DNA from: an uncultured Prevotellaceae bacterium
Lineage (GTDB): Bacteria; Bacteroidota; Bacteroidia; Bacteroidales; Muribaculaceae
Direction of reading: 5' to 3'
Length of the DNA stretch: 64,000 nucleotides
NCBI GenBank assembly: GCA_947165485.1
Contig: CAMVAP010000002.1
Location: 39,922 to 103,921 of the forward strand
The translations under genes and the position numbers were made by a program. Below the pieces are notes generated by a model. That model did no database searches. It was not told the DNA's origin and was given only the letters and a program-made list of their open reading frames with translations. Position 1 is the first letter of the stretch, and every line of letters begins with the position of its first letter. This document shows, in pieces, positions 34,717 to 43,137 of this stretch.

Positions 34717-36141
34717 CTATTGTCTCTTGTCTATCTCAAGGATTTTCTTGTTGCGCTGGCGACGGAATGCCTCAAACGTGTCAAACACGTCGCTCAAGGC
34801 GATGTTGGCGTTCTCACTCTGCATCTGATAGACGCTGGCGCTGTTGACCGTCGGGCTCTTGCCTTGCAAGGCACCACCCACACCGCTGATTTCTTCAAAC
34901 AATTTCATCTGCAACTCAATCAACTGATAGGCACCGGCATTGGTGCCACTGGAGTTGATCTGCTCGGGCTTGTTCTCGCTGTAGCGCGGGTTGTAGGGCA
35001 GCAGGCCGTTGGCCTTGGACCAGCAGCGGCGGGCATCCTCCCAGGTCCACCCGTCGGGCAACGCTGTCTCGGGAAAGAGCAGCACGCCCTTGGCGCTGGA
35101 GCGCACCACGTGATCCAGCAGTGAGATCATGCGGTTAACGTGCTTCTGGGTGTCGATGATGTCCTCGACTACGGCATGCACCTCGCCATCGGTGAGCGGG
35201 TAGAACTTGATGGCAAACGGGTGGCTCCCGTGTTGCCACGGTGAATCATATTCGGCCAGCAGGTCGCCCATGGGGCTGAACCATCGGCAGTGCCACACCA
35301 TGGCGATGTCCCAGCAGGTGGTCATGTCGATGCGGTTCTTCATGCGGTGGGAGGCGCTCAACGGTTCAACGGTCAGTGTGCCCTCGCGGCGGTCGTGACA
35401 CACGATGACCTCGCGGCTCTCCAGCGTCCACACCTCGATGGCACGGCACTTGCCGTCGGCTGCTTTCCAGAAGTCGGTACCCAGTTGGGAATCAGCGCCC
35501 AAGCGGGTGGTGAAGTCGGCCTGGCGGCTGTCGGCCCCGTCGGTGTAGAGGCGGCGCACCCATGCTGCCTTGCGCTGGTTGCCGCCTGCCACACGCTGTA
35601 GCAACTGGGCAATGTTCAGGTCATGCAGCTGGCCGATGAGCTCACAATCCCAGGCTCGGGTGTCGTTCATCGAGCTGGCAAACATCTTGTTGATGTTCAC
35701 GTTGTCGATTCTCACGTGTTCATCACCGCCAGGCTCGTGGCAGGTGTCGATGCGCTGGATGCAGCATCCCGAGATGAGGAACTCTTCCAGCGAGCGGCTG
35801 TCCAGCTCGTCGAGTTCGTTGGTCTCGGTCACATGGGCCAGTCGTGGGTCGGCTTTCCCATTGTCGCGCTTGAGGTACTGGGAGCGGAAGTTCCCCACGA
35901 TGGTCTTGACCAGTTGCCTGATCAGATTGTTAGTGATGCTCTCGCAACCTTGCTGGGCAAAGTGTTCACGCTCGGTGAGCACTTGTCCCTGATGGTTCCT
36001 CACCAGGTCGCCCCACTGGTCGCCGTAGGTGAAGCGCTTGTTCCTCAACCGCGACTTGCGCAGTCCCGCAGCGTTGATCCACGCCTGGTAGGCTGCCCGC
36101 AGCACGCGGGTGTGTTGTTCATTGGTCGATGGTGTTCTCAT
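34717..36141 (-). CDS. Phage portal protein (P22 type)
   Basis: 474 residues, soluble. N-terminus with RNKRFTYGDQWGDLVRNHQG and TNNLIRQLVKTIVGNFRSQY, typical of P22-like portals; the stem and wing region includes FYPLTDGEVHAVVEDIIDTQKHVNRMISLLDH (residues ~310-340), followed by a helix and EISGVGGALQGKSP, a portal hallmark. The portal forms the dodecameric ring through which terminase pumps DNA. Intact. Shorter than P22 gp1 (725), lacking the long C-terminal barrel. First gene of a three-gene operon with its own promoter. Confidence 0.8.
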   Translation of the reverse strand: MRTPSTNEQHTRVLRAAYQAWINAAGLRKSRLRNKRFTYGDQWGDLVRNHQGQVLTEREHFAQQGCESITNNLIRQLVKTIVGNFRSQYLKRDNGKADPRLAHVTETNELDELDSRSLEEFLISGCCIQRIDTCHEPGGDEHVRIDNVNINKMFASSMNDTRAWDCELIGQLHDLNIAQLLQRVAGGNQRKAAWVRRLYTDGADSRQADFTTRLGADSQLGTDFWKAADGKCRAIEVWTLESREVIVCHDRREGTLTVEPLSASHRMKNRIDMTTCWDIAMVWHCRWFSPMGDLLAEYDSPWQHGSHPFAIKFYPLTDGEVHAVVEDIIDTQKHVNRMISLLDHVVRSSAKGVLLFPETALPDGWTWEDARRCWSKANGLLPYNPRYSENKPEQINSSGTNAGAYQLIELQMKLFEEISGVGGALQGKSPTVNSASVYQMQSENANIALSDVFDTFEAFRRQRNKKILEIDKRQ

Positions 36142-36227
36142 TTTTTTTATCTTTTTTCAGTTCTCATTTTTTCAGTTCTTGCTCCTTACGCTTTACATTG
36201 CGAGCGGTGTGAGCAAGAATCACGCTG

Positions 36228-36235
36228 CAAAATTA
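36228..36235 (-). promoter_or_regulatory. Promoter -7 box of the portal operon
   Basis: Minus-strand TAATTTTG matches TAnnTTTG, 87 bases before the ATG at 36141. No good -33 box; CAAA at 36263 is too far. If real, the portal operon uses the host housekeeping sigma factor. Confidence 0.45.
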
Positions 36236-36331
36236 CGCCCCCCATTTCATCACCCACCATGTCAAAAAGCACAACCTATTTCAAAAAACAACAAAAACTT
36301 CTCATGGCTTCGTCGTTGGGTGAGGGGTTGT

Positions 36332-36362
36332 TTTGACATGTGGCGTTATTTTTGTACCTTTG
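36332..36362 (+). promoter_or_regulatory. Promoter of the 36434 gene
   Basis: TTTG (36332-36335) and TACCTTTG (36355-36362), 19 bases apart: full Bacteroides consensus. The leader carries the gcaagtt-type element at 36385-36417. Confidence 0.8.
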
Positions 36363-36384
36363 TTCCCTGTTTTATAGAGCACAA

Positions 36385-36417
36385 TGAGCAAGTTATCTGC
36401 TTGCAAAAACTTTAATT
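36385..36417 (+). repeat. Short dispersed repeat, divergent copy
   Basis: gagcaagttatctgcttgc followed by aaaaactttaatt resembles 5402-5431 and 50315-50332. It lies in the 5' leader of the next gene and could form a small stem (gcaag/cttgc). Confidence 0.4.
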
Positions 36418-36433
36418 AATAGAGAATATAGAG

Positions 36434-36961
36434 ATGGAAGACTTTGCTGCGACATTGTTGAGTGACTTGCACCGCTTTCTGCTGGATCGAGGTGCGGTGG
36501 ATGAGCGCTGGCCTGAGTGCCCCGACGTGGAGGAGAAGTGGCCCGCCATTGCCGAGGCTTACCTGCCCGACGGTGCGCGTGAGTTTGGCAGCTACCCCAT
36601 TGCATCACTGGGCTGGATGATGTTTGTCGCCATGGCCGTTACCCGCATGTGGGACGAGGACTGGCAGAAGTATAGCCAGGTGGAGAACCTGTATGAGCTG
36701 CTGCGTGACAAGCGTGGCTATGACAACCTGGACGAGTATATCCTGGACGAGGTGCTTGACTTGCATGGTGATGCCGCCGAGGCCACCCAGACCCTGGTGG
36801 GGGACTGTGCCGAGCGCGTCAAGCGTGCCCTCTACCGCCAGGACATCGAGCCCGGCACTGCCGATGCCTTCAGGGCCTATGTGGCTTGCCTGCAATGCAT
36901 GTACCAGGCGGGCATAGCCGTGCAACTCAAGGCGATGGGCTACCACATGACCAAACTGTAA
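36434..36961 (+). CDS. Alpha-helical protein of unknown function
   Basis: 175 residues, cytoplasmic, acidic, almost all helical (LHRFLLDRGAVDERWPEC, TLVGDCAERVKRALYRQ). I recognise no domain. It is divergent from the portal operon and 22 bases upstream of a methyltransferase gene, with which it likely forms an operon. A link to the capsid genes is possible by position only. Confidence 0.75.
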   Translation: MEDFAATLLSDLHRFLLDRGAVDERWPECPDVEEKWPAIAEAYLPDGAREFGSYPIASLGWMMFVAMAVTRMWDEDWQKYSQVENLYELLRDKRGYDNLDEYILDEVLDLHGDAAEATQTLVGDCAERVKRALYRQDIEPGTADAFRAYVACLQCMYQAGIAVQLKAMGYHMTKL

Positions 36962-36983
36962 CCGCTATCCCCTGCTTGTCAAG

Positions 36984-37694
36984 ATGAAACCCGAAAAAGA
37001 TCCCATGGGCCGTGCCATTGCCGACTACCATGCCACTGGCAAGACTGCCCGGTTGCGCGTGTTCTCGCCCATGTTTGACGAGGATGAGATTCCCGTCAAG
37101 ACCCTCTTCCGTGGCCTGGACGAAATGCCGGCCATTGAGCAGAAGGCGCTCCAGCTCTCCCACGGCAGCATCCTCGATGTGGGTGCCGGGGCCGGTTGTC
37201 ACTCGCTGGCCTTGCAACAGCAGGGGCGGCAGGTGACCGCTATCGACATCTCGCCGCTGGCTGTTGCCACCATGCGCGAGCGTGGCGTGATGGATGTGCG
37301 AGAACAGGATTTCTTCACGCTCGACGGCCACTATGACACGATCCTGATGCTGATGAATGGTATCGGCATTGTGGGCAAGTTGAGCCGTATGCCCGCCTTC
37401 TTCATGCAGCTGGATCGCTTGTTGGCTCCCGGGGGGCAGTTGTTGTGTGACTCCAGCGACATCTGCTACGTGTTTGAGGACGAGGATGGCTTCATCGACC
37501 TCACTGGCATTGAGGGCTATTATGGCGAACTGACTTACCAGATGCAGTACAAGACCGTCAAGGGGGATTCATTCCCCTGGCTCTTTATTGACTCCGAGAC
37601 GCTGATTGAACAAGCCGCTGCCCACGGCTTCAAGGCCGAGGTCATTGCCCGTGGCGAGCACTACGATTATCTGGCGCGCATCACACGCCGCTAG
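36984..37694 (+). CDS. Class I SAM-dependent methyltransferase
   Basis: 236 residues. Motif I LDVGAGAGCHSLALQQQG (residues ~70-87), the acidic end of strand 2 (VTAIDISPLAV), and a motif IV region TILMLMNGIGIVG where the usual N/D-P-P-Y is absent, so the substrate is more likely a small molecule than DNA. Follows the 36434 gene by 22 bases. Substrate unknown. Confidence 0.88.
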   Translation: MKPEKDPMGRAIADYHATGKTARLRVFSPMFDEDEIPVKTLFRGLDEMPAIEQKALQLSHGSILDVGAGAGCHSLALQQQGRQVTAIDISPLAVATMRERGVMDVREQDFFTLDGHYDTILMLMNGIGIVGKLSRMPAFFMQLDRLLAPGGQLLCDSSDICYVFEDEDGFIDLTGIEGYYGELTYQMQYKTVKGDSFPWLFIDSETLIEQAAAHGFKAEVIARGEHYDYLARITRR

Positions 37695-37769
37695 CCCGTC
37701 GCGCTTGAGTGTTGGCATGGTTTTTGCTTATCAAATCAGTGGGTACCTATTCAGCGAATAGTGTCCCAC

Positions 37770-37850
37770 GTGGGTGTTGCAATACTCAATGCCTCATCTT
37801 TTAAACGTAGCGCGATACACTTTTCGTGACCTTAGTTTTGCAACACCCAC
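37770..37850. other. Structured intergenic region with 13-bp inverted repeat
   Basis: gtgggtgttgcaa (37770-37782) is the reverse complement of 37838-37850, with a 55-base loop; gcctca/tgaggc makes a second, overlapping pair. The whole gap 37695-38044 has no ORF of note; the promoter at 37963 ends it. Could be a small RNA or a transposon scar. Confidence 0.4.
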
Positions 37851-37962
37851 CCTTAGGGCGTGAGGCTTTTCGACAAATAAAAAAAGTGACAACAAGCGTT
37901 AATTCTTGCAAAAAGCGTGAAAATTGAGATAAAAAATTACACTAACGGTAGTAGTAGAAACG

Positions 37963-37989
37963 TTTGAACCAAAAATAGTTGTAACTTTG
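37963..37989 (+). promoter_or_regulatory. Promoter of the DPM1-like gene
   Basis: TAACTTTG (37982-37989) matches the -7 consensus. TTTG at 37963-37966 is only 15 bases upstream, short of the usual 19-21. Confidence 0.5.
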
Positions 37990-38044
37990 TATCTCATTTG
38001 AGACGACACATAACAACTTTAAGTTAAAAATACATCAGGCACCA

Positions 38045-38815
38045 ATGAAGTCAGACAGTCTAGTCATTATTCCTACTTATAACGAGAAGGAAAACATCAG
38101 AAACATCATCAATGCCGTGCTCGACCTCAACGAGCACCAGTTTGATGTGCTCGTTGTTGATGACAATTCTCCCGATGGCACTGCGGCCATCGTGGAGTCG
38201 ATGATGTCCAGTCAGCCCGAACGCATCCACATCCTCAAGCGACCCGGCAAGCAGGGCTTGGGCACTGCCTATATCGCGGGCTTCAAGTGGGCCCTGGATC
38301 ATGCCTATGAGTATATCATCGAGATGGATGCCGACTTCTCTCACCCCGTCAACAAGTTGCCCGAGTTGCAGTCCGCCTGTGCCACTGGCGGTGCCGATGT
38401 CGCTGTGGGCTCAAGATACGTGACCGGCGTGAATGTCGTCAACTGGCCGATGGGTAGAATGCTCATGAGCTACTACGCATCGGCCTATGTCCGCTTGATT
38501 ACTGGCATGAAGGTGTGTGACGCCACAGCTGGCTATGTGTGCTATCGCCGTGAGGTGTTGCAATCCATCAATCTGGATGGCATCGAGTTTAAGGGTTATG
38601 CTTTCCAGATCGAGATGAAATTCACGGCCCACCGCATGGGCTTCACCATCAAGGAGGTGCCCATCGTGTTTGTCAACCGTGTGCTGGGTACCAGCAAGAT
38701 GAACAGCAGTATCTTCTTTGAGGCATTGTGGGGCGTGATCAAGTTGCGCTGGGATTCAATCTTCAACAAGCAACGCTTTGTGCGCATGCCGTTGCCCAAG
38801 CAGATTACCGCTTGA
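38045..38815 (+). CDS. DPM1-like polyprenol-phosphate mannosyltransferase (GT2)
   Basis: 256 residues. IIPTYNEKENI at the N-terminus, DDNSPDGT, the metal site EMDADFSHP, and KEVPIVFVNRVLGTSKM, which is close to bacterial and eukaryotic DPM1. No C-terminal membrane helices, as in soluble DPM1. Expected to move mannose from GDP-mannose to a polyprenyl phosphate at the inner face of the membrane. Lone gene. Confidence 0.9.
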   Translation: MKSDSLVIIPTYNEKENIRNIINAVLDLNEHQFDVLVVDDNSPDGTAAIVESMMSSQPERIHILKRPGKQGLGTAYIAGFKWALDHAYEYIIEMDADFSHPVNKLPELQSACATGGADVAVGSRYVTGVNVVNWPMGRMLMSYYASAYVRLITGMKVCDATAGYVCYRREVLQSINLDGIEFKGYAFQIEMKFTAHRMGFTIKEVPIVFVNRVLGTSKMNSSIFFEALWGVIKLRWDSIFNKQRFVRMPLPKQITA

Positions 38816-38983
38816 TACCACTACAAGAATCCATCGATTAGGCATCGCGCCCTGACCACCGCATCAGGGTGTTGTGCTCATTATTTATTGTGGCTAGGGT
38901 GTGGAATTGGCTCTTTTGTGTGGCTTGGCATGGTATTTGCAGGTGAAGTGTCGTTGTACACAAGTAAAAGACCGTAAAAAAAA

Positions 38984-41674
38984 ATGGCGAAATCCAAAAT
39001 CAATACTGGACTGACCGATGAGCAAGTGATTGCCAGTCGGCAGCAACATGGGGGCAATGTCCTCACTCCCCCTGCACATGCACCGCTGTGGAAACAGTTC
39101 CTCGAGAAGTTCAATGACCCGCTCATCAAGATATTACTCGTTGCCCTCGTGTTGTCGGTGGGCCTGTCCATCTATGAGTTCTTCTGGCTGGGCATGGGAA
39201 CGAGTATCCTGTTTGAACCGATGGGCATTTTCATTGCCATCGTGCTGGCAACGCTCGTGGGCTTCCTGGTCGAGGTCAACGCCAATAAAAAATTCCGCCT
39301 ACTCAACCAGACCGATGACCACCTCAAGGTCAAGGTGATGCGCAACGGCCACATCACCCAGGTGCCGCGCTGCGACATCGTGGTGGGCGACATCGTCATC
39401 CTCGAACCCGGCGAGAACGTGCCCGCCGACGGCACCGTTATCGATAGTTTTAACCTCACTGTTGACGAGAGCTCGTTTACTGGTGAGCCGTCGGCATGGA
39501 AGACCCATGATGCCGAGGCTGCGGCTCGTGCGACCGAGGTGACTTATCCGGCCAACGTGCTGCTACGTGCCAGTTCGGTCATCGAGGGCAACTGCACCAT
39601 GCGCGTTGACCGCGTGGGCGACAATACGGAGTATGGCAAGGTGTACCGTGATGCCCAGATCGATAATAACATCAAGACGCCGCTCACCCAGCAGCTCGAC
39701 CGCCTGGGGCATATCATCGCCCGCGGCAGCTATGTGATGGCGGCGTTGCTCGTCCTGGGGCGTGTCATCGAGTTTATGATGGCTGGCAGTGAGGGCTTTG
39801 TGGCCGATGCCCAATACTTTATCGAGACGGTGATGCTCGCCGTCACCCTCATTGTGGTGTCGGTGCCCGAGGGTTTGCCCATGAGTGTTACCCTGTCGCT
39901 GGCGTTGAGTATGCGCAAGATGCTCAAGCACAACAACCTGGTGCGCCGCATGCATGCCTGCGAGACGATGGGTGCCGCAACGGTCATCTGCACCGACAAG
40001 ACGGGTACCCTCACCCAGAATCAGATGAAGATCTACAAAGCTCATTTCTATGCGCTGCCCGATGGTTGCCGTCTGGCTCACGGTGATGCAGCCAGTGAGC
40101 TGGTGAAATACAACATCGCCTGCAACAGCACGGCCTTCCTGGATGATAGCGACCCCGGCAATGTCGTGGCGCTGGGCAATCCCACCGAGGGTGCCCTGCT
40201 GCTGTGGCTGCACGAGGCGGGTGTGGACTACATGGCGACCCGTGAAGAAGTTGACACGCTGGCCCAGTTGCCGTTCTCGACAATGACCAAGTTTATGGCC
40301 ACTGTTATCGCCACGACCGATGGACGGCGCCTGTTGCTGTTGAAGGGCGCTCCCGAGATTGTCATGCGGTTGTGTGGTGATGCGGTCGCTGGTGTGGATT
40401 TCCAGCAGGTCAATGAGGAACTCATCGACTATCAGACCAAGGCCATGCGCACCCTGGCGTTTGCCAGTTGCACGCTTCCCGACGATGCCGTACCCGACGA
40501 GGTGCTCCAGCGCCTCAAGATGGGCGATGGGCCACAACTCACGTTTGTGGGCATCGTGGCCATCAGTGACCCCGTGCGTCCCGATGTGCCGGCAGCCATT
40601 CAGGACTGCCGCAATGCAGGCGTGAAGGTGAAAATCGTCACGGGTGACACGGGAGCCACGGCGCGTGAGATTGGCCGTCAAGTGGGATTGTGGACCAGCG
40701 AGGACAGTGATGACGCGATCATCACCGGCCCCGATTTTGCAGCCCTGACCGACGAGGAAGCCGCCCAGCGCGCCCATTCCATCAAGATCATGGCCCGTGC
40801 CCGTCCCGACGACAAGGCGCGCCTCGTGCGCCTGCTCCAGCAGCAGGGCGAGGTGGTGGCTGTGACAGGCGACGGCACCAATGACGCGCCCGCGCTCAAT
40901 GCGGCCCAGGTGGGACTGTCGATGGGCGATGGCACCGCTGTGGCCAAGGAGGCGAGCGACATCACCATCCTCGACAACTCATTCACCAGTATCAACAAGG
41001 CCGTGCTGTGGGGACGCTCGCTGTACAGCAACATCCAGCGTTTCATCCTTTTCCAGCTGGCGGTCAATGTGTGCGCCTGTCTGGTGGTGGCTATCTGCTC
41101 GTTCTTCAGCAAGCAGCCGGCGCTCACGGTAACCCAGATGCTGTGGGTCAACCTCATCATGGACACCTTTGCCGCACTGGCACTGGCCTCGTTGCCGCCC
41201 AACAGTGTACTCATGCGCAAGAAGCCCCGCGACTCGCGTTCCAGCATCATCACGTCGTCGATGATGCGGTTCATCCTGGTGAGCGGCACGCTCTTTGCCG
41301 TGCTGATGATAGGGCTGTATTATTACTTTGTGCGTGAGGCCAATGGCGGACCAGTGTTTGTCAGGGGCATCAACCCCAATATCAATCCCCGCGAGATGGG
41401 TGTGTTCTTCAGCGTGTTTGTGTTCTTGCAGTTCTGGAACATGCTCAACGCCAGGTCTTTTGCAACAGGCAAATGGGCTTTCAACAACATGGAGGACAGC
41501 AAGGTATTCTGGATGGTCGCTGCGGTCATCTTTGTGGGACAGATCATGCTGGTTCAGTTCTTCTCGCCGTTCTTTAACTGTGCACCGCTCGACCTCAAGA
41601 CCTGGGTCTGGATCATATTGGGTACGTCACCGGTGTTCCTGTTGGGGCAACTGGTGTGCCGTGTGAAGAATTAA
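38984..41674 (+). CDS. Calcium-translocating P-type ATPase (PMCA type)
   Basis: 896 residues, full length. Cation ATPase N-terminal domain (TGLTDEQVIASRQQHGGN), actuator loop DESSFTGEPSAW, PEGLP in helix 4, phosphorylation site D338 in DKTGTLT, KGAPE nucleotide site, VTGDTGAT and GDGTNDAPAL hinge, and ten membrane helices. Exports Ca2+ at ATP cost. Single gene. Confidence 0.95.
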   Translation: MAKSKINTGLTDEQVIASRQQHGGNVLTPPAHAPLWKQFLEKFNDPLIKILLVALVLSVGLSIYEFFWLGMGTSILFEPMGIFIAIVLATLVGFLVEVNANKKFRLLNQTDDHLKVKVMRNGHITQVPRCDIVVGDIVILEPGENVPADGTVIDSFNLTVDESSFTGEPSAWKTHDAEAAARATEVTYPANVLLRASSVIEGNCTMRVDRVGDNTEYGKVYRDAQIDNNIKTPLTQQLDRLGHIIARGSYVMAALLVLGRVIEFMMAGSEGFVADAQYFIETVMLAVTLIVVSVPEGLPMSVTLSLALSMRKMLKHNNLVRRMHACETMGAATVICTDKTGTLTQNQMKIYKAHFYALPDGCRLAHGDAASELVKYNIACNSTAFLDDSDPGNVVALGNPTEGALLLWLHEAGVDYMATREEVDTLAQLPFSTMTKFMATVIATTDGRRLLLLKGAPEIVMRLCGDAVAGVDFQQVNEELIDYQTKAMRTLAFASCTLPDDAVPDEVLQRLKMGDGPQLTFVGIVAISDPVRPDVPAAIQDCRNAGVKVKIVTGDTGATAREIGRQVGLWTSEDSDDAIITGPDFAALTDEEAAQRAHSIKIMARARPDDKARLVRLLQQQGEVVAVTGDGTNDAPALNAAQVGLSMGDGTAVAKEASDITILDNSFTSINKAVLWGRSLYSNIQRFILFQLAVNVCACLVVAICSFFSKQPALTVTQMLWVNLIMDTFAALALASLPPNSVLMRKKPRDSRSSIITSSMMRFILVSGTLFAVLMIGLYYYFVREANGGPVFVRGINPNINPREMGVFFSVFVFLQFWNMLNARSFATGKWAFNNMEDSKVFWMVAAVIFVGQIMLVQFFSPFFNCAPLDLKTWVWIILGTSPVFLLGQLVCRVKN

Positions 41675-41696
41675 TTTGCGATTTTTTAAAAAAACA

Positions 41697-41728
41697 TTTG
41701 TAGTTTATTAATATTTGATATATCTTTG
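41697..41728 (+). promoter_or_regulatory. Promoter of the 41782 secreted protein
   Basis: TTTG (41697-41700) and TATCTTTG (41721-41728), 20 bases apart; full consensus. Leader about 46 bases. Confidence 0.8.
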
Positions 41729-41781
41729 CAACGTTCTATGTATGTTTGTAAAATATAAAAATCATTAATTGTATAATCATT

Positions 41782-42981
41782 ATGAAAAAATCATTACTTT
41801 CATCAATCGCAATGCTCATGTTCACTTGTGGGATTGCTGATGCTGGCGTTAGCGTTACGACGATGAACGTTAATCAGCCGGCCAATGACACGCTGCTTTT
41901 TGCGATGCCTGTTGATGTCAACGTCTATCAGGATATCCAGAATTACCCCGATGCTAGGCCCGATAACCGCATGATGAAGTTCCAGCCCGAGTATCTCGTG
42001 ACGTCTGCCGACTTCTCCTGTGGTGACACCAGCAAGGGTACCGCTACGCTTCCTAACAACGCCAAGGTGATCGGGCTGGCGCTCGATGGCTATGATGTGG
42101 CAAGCGACCCCACCTCCAAGGGAATCTTCCTGGAGGTGACGGCATGGTGCTACAATGTGCCTGATTCCAAGCGCTCGCTTGACTTCACCGATTTGTTTGA
42201 CGGTTATAACCAGGTGCCTCCCCAAGGCGAACTGTTCACCGACACGGTGAACTGCCGCGGCTACATGAATCATCCGGGCTATATCTGCACCTTTGATCCC
42301 AATGCCACTGCCGAGAATCCTGGCACTATCGTGGACATCCCCTTCAACAAGCCCGATGAGAATGGAGATTTCATCCCCTTCTGGTATCAGGGTGAGAGCA
42401 TCTACTTGACGCTGTGGATGTGCAACTGGTATGACGTGCACATGAAGTATCGCTACATGGCCTATGACCAGGCCGAGGCCCGCATGGCCAGCCTGATGCG
42501 TTCGGGCAACTTCTGCTTCAACAACGATACCTATGAAGCCATCTACGAGTACTTTGGCACCCAGCTCATGTATGAGCTCCCCGACCATCGCTTGCCCGCA
42601 TTCCGCACCCCTTATTACACCAACGACATCCGCATCACATCCAATCAGCCGGTTTTCTGTGAGCTGTTTGATGCCGATGACAACCTGGTTGAGCCCGGTG
42701 AGGATGGCAATTACTACAGCCTCGATCACACCCAGGCTTATCGCCTTGTCGTGAATGGTGAGGAGTCGCGTGAGATCAAGTTTGACAACATCTACACCGA
42801 TGTTGAGGTGATGGTTACCAAGGACAACACCGCTGTTGAGGAACTCGATGCCAACAAGGCTGTCGCCCGCGTTGAGTACTACAACCTCGCTGGTCAGCCC
42901 ATGCGTGAGGCCAACGGCATGACGATTGTCGTTACCACCTACACCGACGGCTCCACTTCGACCGCCAAGGTGATGAAGTAA
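41782..42981 (+). CDS. Secreted protein with recurrent C-terminal tag
   Basis: 399 residues, signal peptide KKSLLSSIAMLMFTCGIADA. The body is rich in aromatic and acidic residues and has six or more Cys; no family recognised. The C-terminal ~45 residues (VEYYNLAGQPM, MTIVVTTYTDGST, AKVMK) match those of 5500-6483 and 15448-17304 and are inferred to be a type IX secretion sorting domain. Single gene with own promoter and terminator. Confidence 0.82.
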   Translation: MKKSLLSSIAMLMFTCGIADAGVSVTTMNVNQPANDTLLFAMPVDVNVYQDIQNYPDARPDNRMMKFQPEYLVTSADFSCGDTSKGTATLPNNAKVIGLALDGYDVASDPTSKGIFLEVTAWCYNVPDSKRSLDFTDLFDGYNQVPPQGELFTDTVNCRGYMNHPGYICTFDPNATAENPGTIVDIPFNKPDENGDFIPFWYQGESIYLTLWMCNWYDVHMKYRYMAYDQAEARMASLMRSGNFCFNNDTYEAIYEYFGTQLMYELPDHRLPAFRTPYYTNDIRITSNQPVFCELFDADDNLVEPGEDGNYYSLDHTQAYRLVVNGEESREIKFDNIYTDVEVMVTKDNTAVEELDANKAVARVEYYNLAGQPMREANGMTIVVTTYTDGSTSTAKVMK

Positions 42982-43011
42982 AAAAAGCAGCACCTTTCCT
43001 GTGAAAGGATG

Positions 43012-43056
43012 AAAAAATGTGAGCAGCGGCATTGTTTCGCTGCTCACATTTTTTTT
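43012..43056. terminator. Strong intrinsic terminator
   Basis: Stem tgtgagcagcg (43018-43028) with cgctgctcaca (43038-43048), flanked by A and T tracts that extend the pairing and give a T-run on both strands. Confidence 0.9.
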
Positions 43057-43074
43057 CGACATCCCTGCCGATGT

Positions 43075-43104
43075 ATTGAGATTCACGATATTTTATTACC
43101 TTTG
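43075..43104 (+). promoter_or_regulatory. Promoter of the SusC/SusD locus
   Basis: TACCTTTG (43097-43104) matches -7; ATTG (43075-43078) 18 bases upstream is a weak -33. Leader ~27 bases. Confidence 0.6.
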
Positions 43105-43137
43105 TGAAACGAACATGAACCCAATATTACAATAATT

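Noticed and set aside
1..36141. A single normal prophage covering the terminase to the portal
   Set aside because: The 27 kb between them is housekeeping and envelope genes in several operons, with no phage replication, lysis or integration genes and no attachment-site repeats seen.
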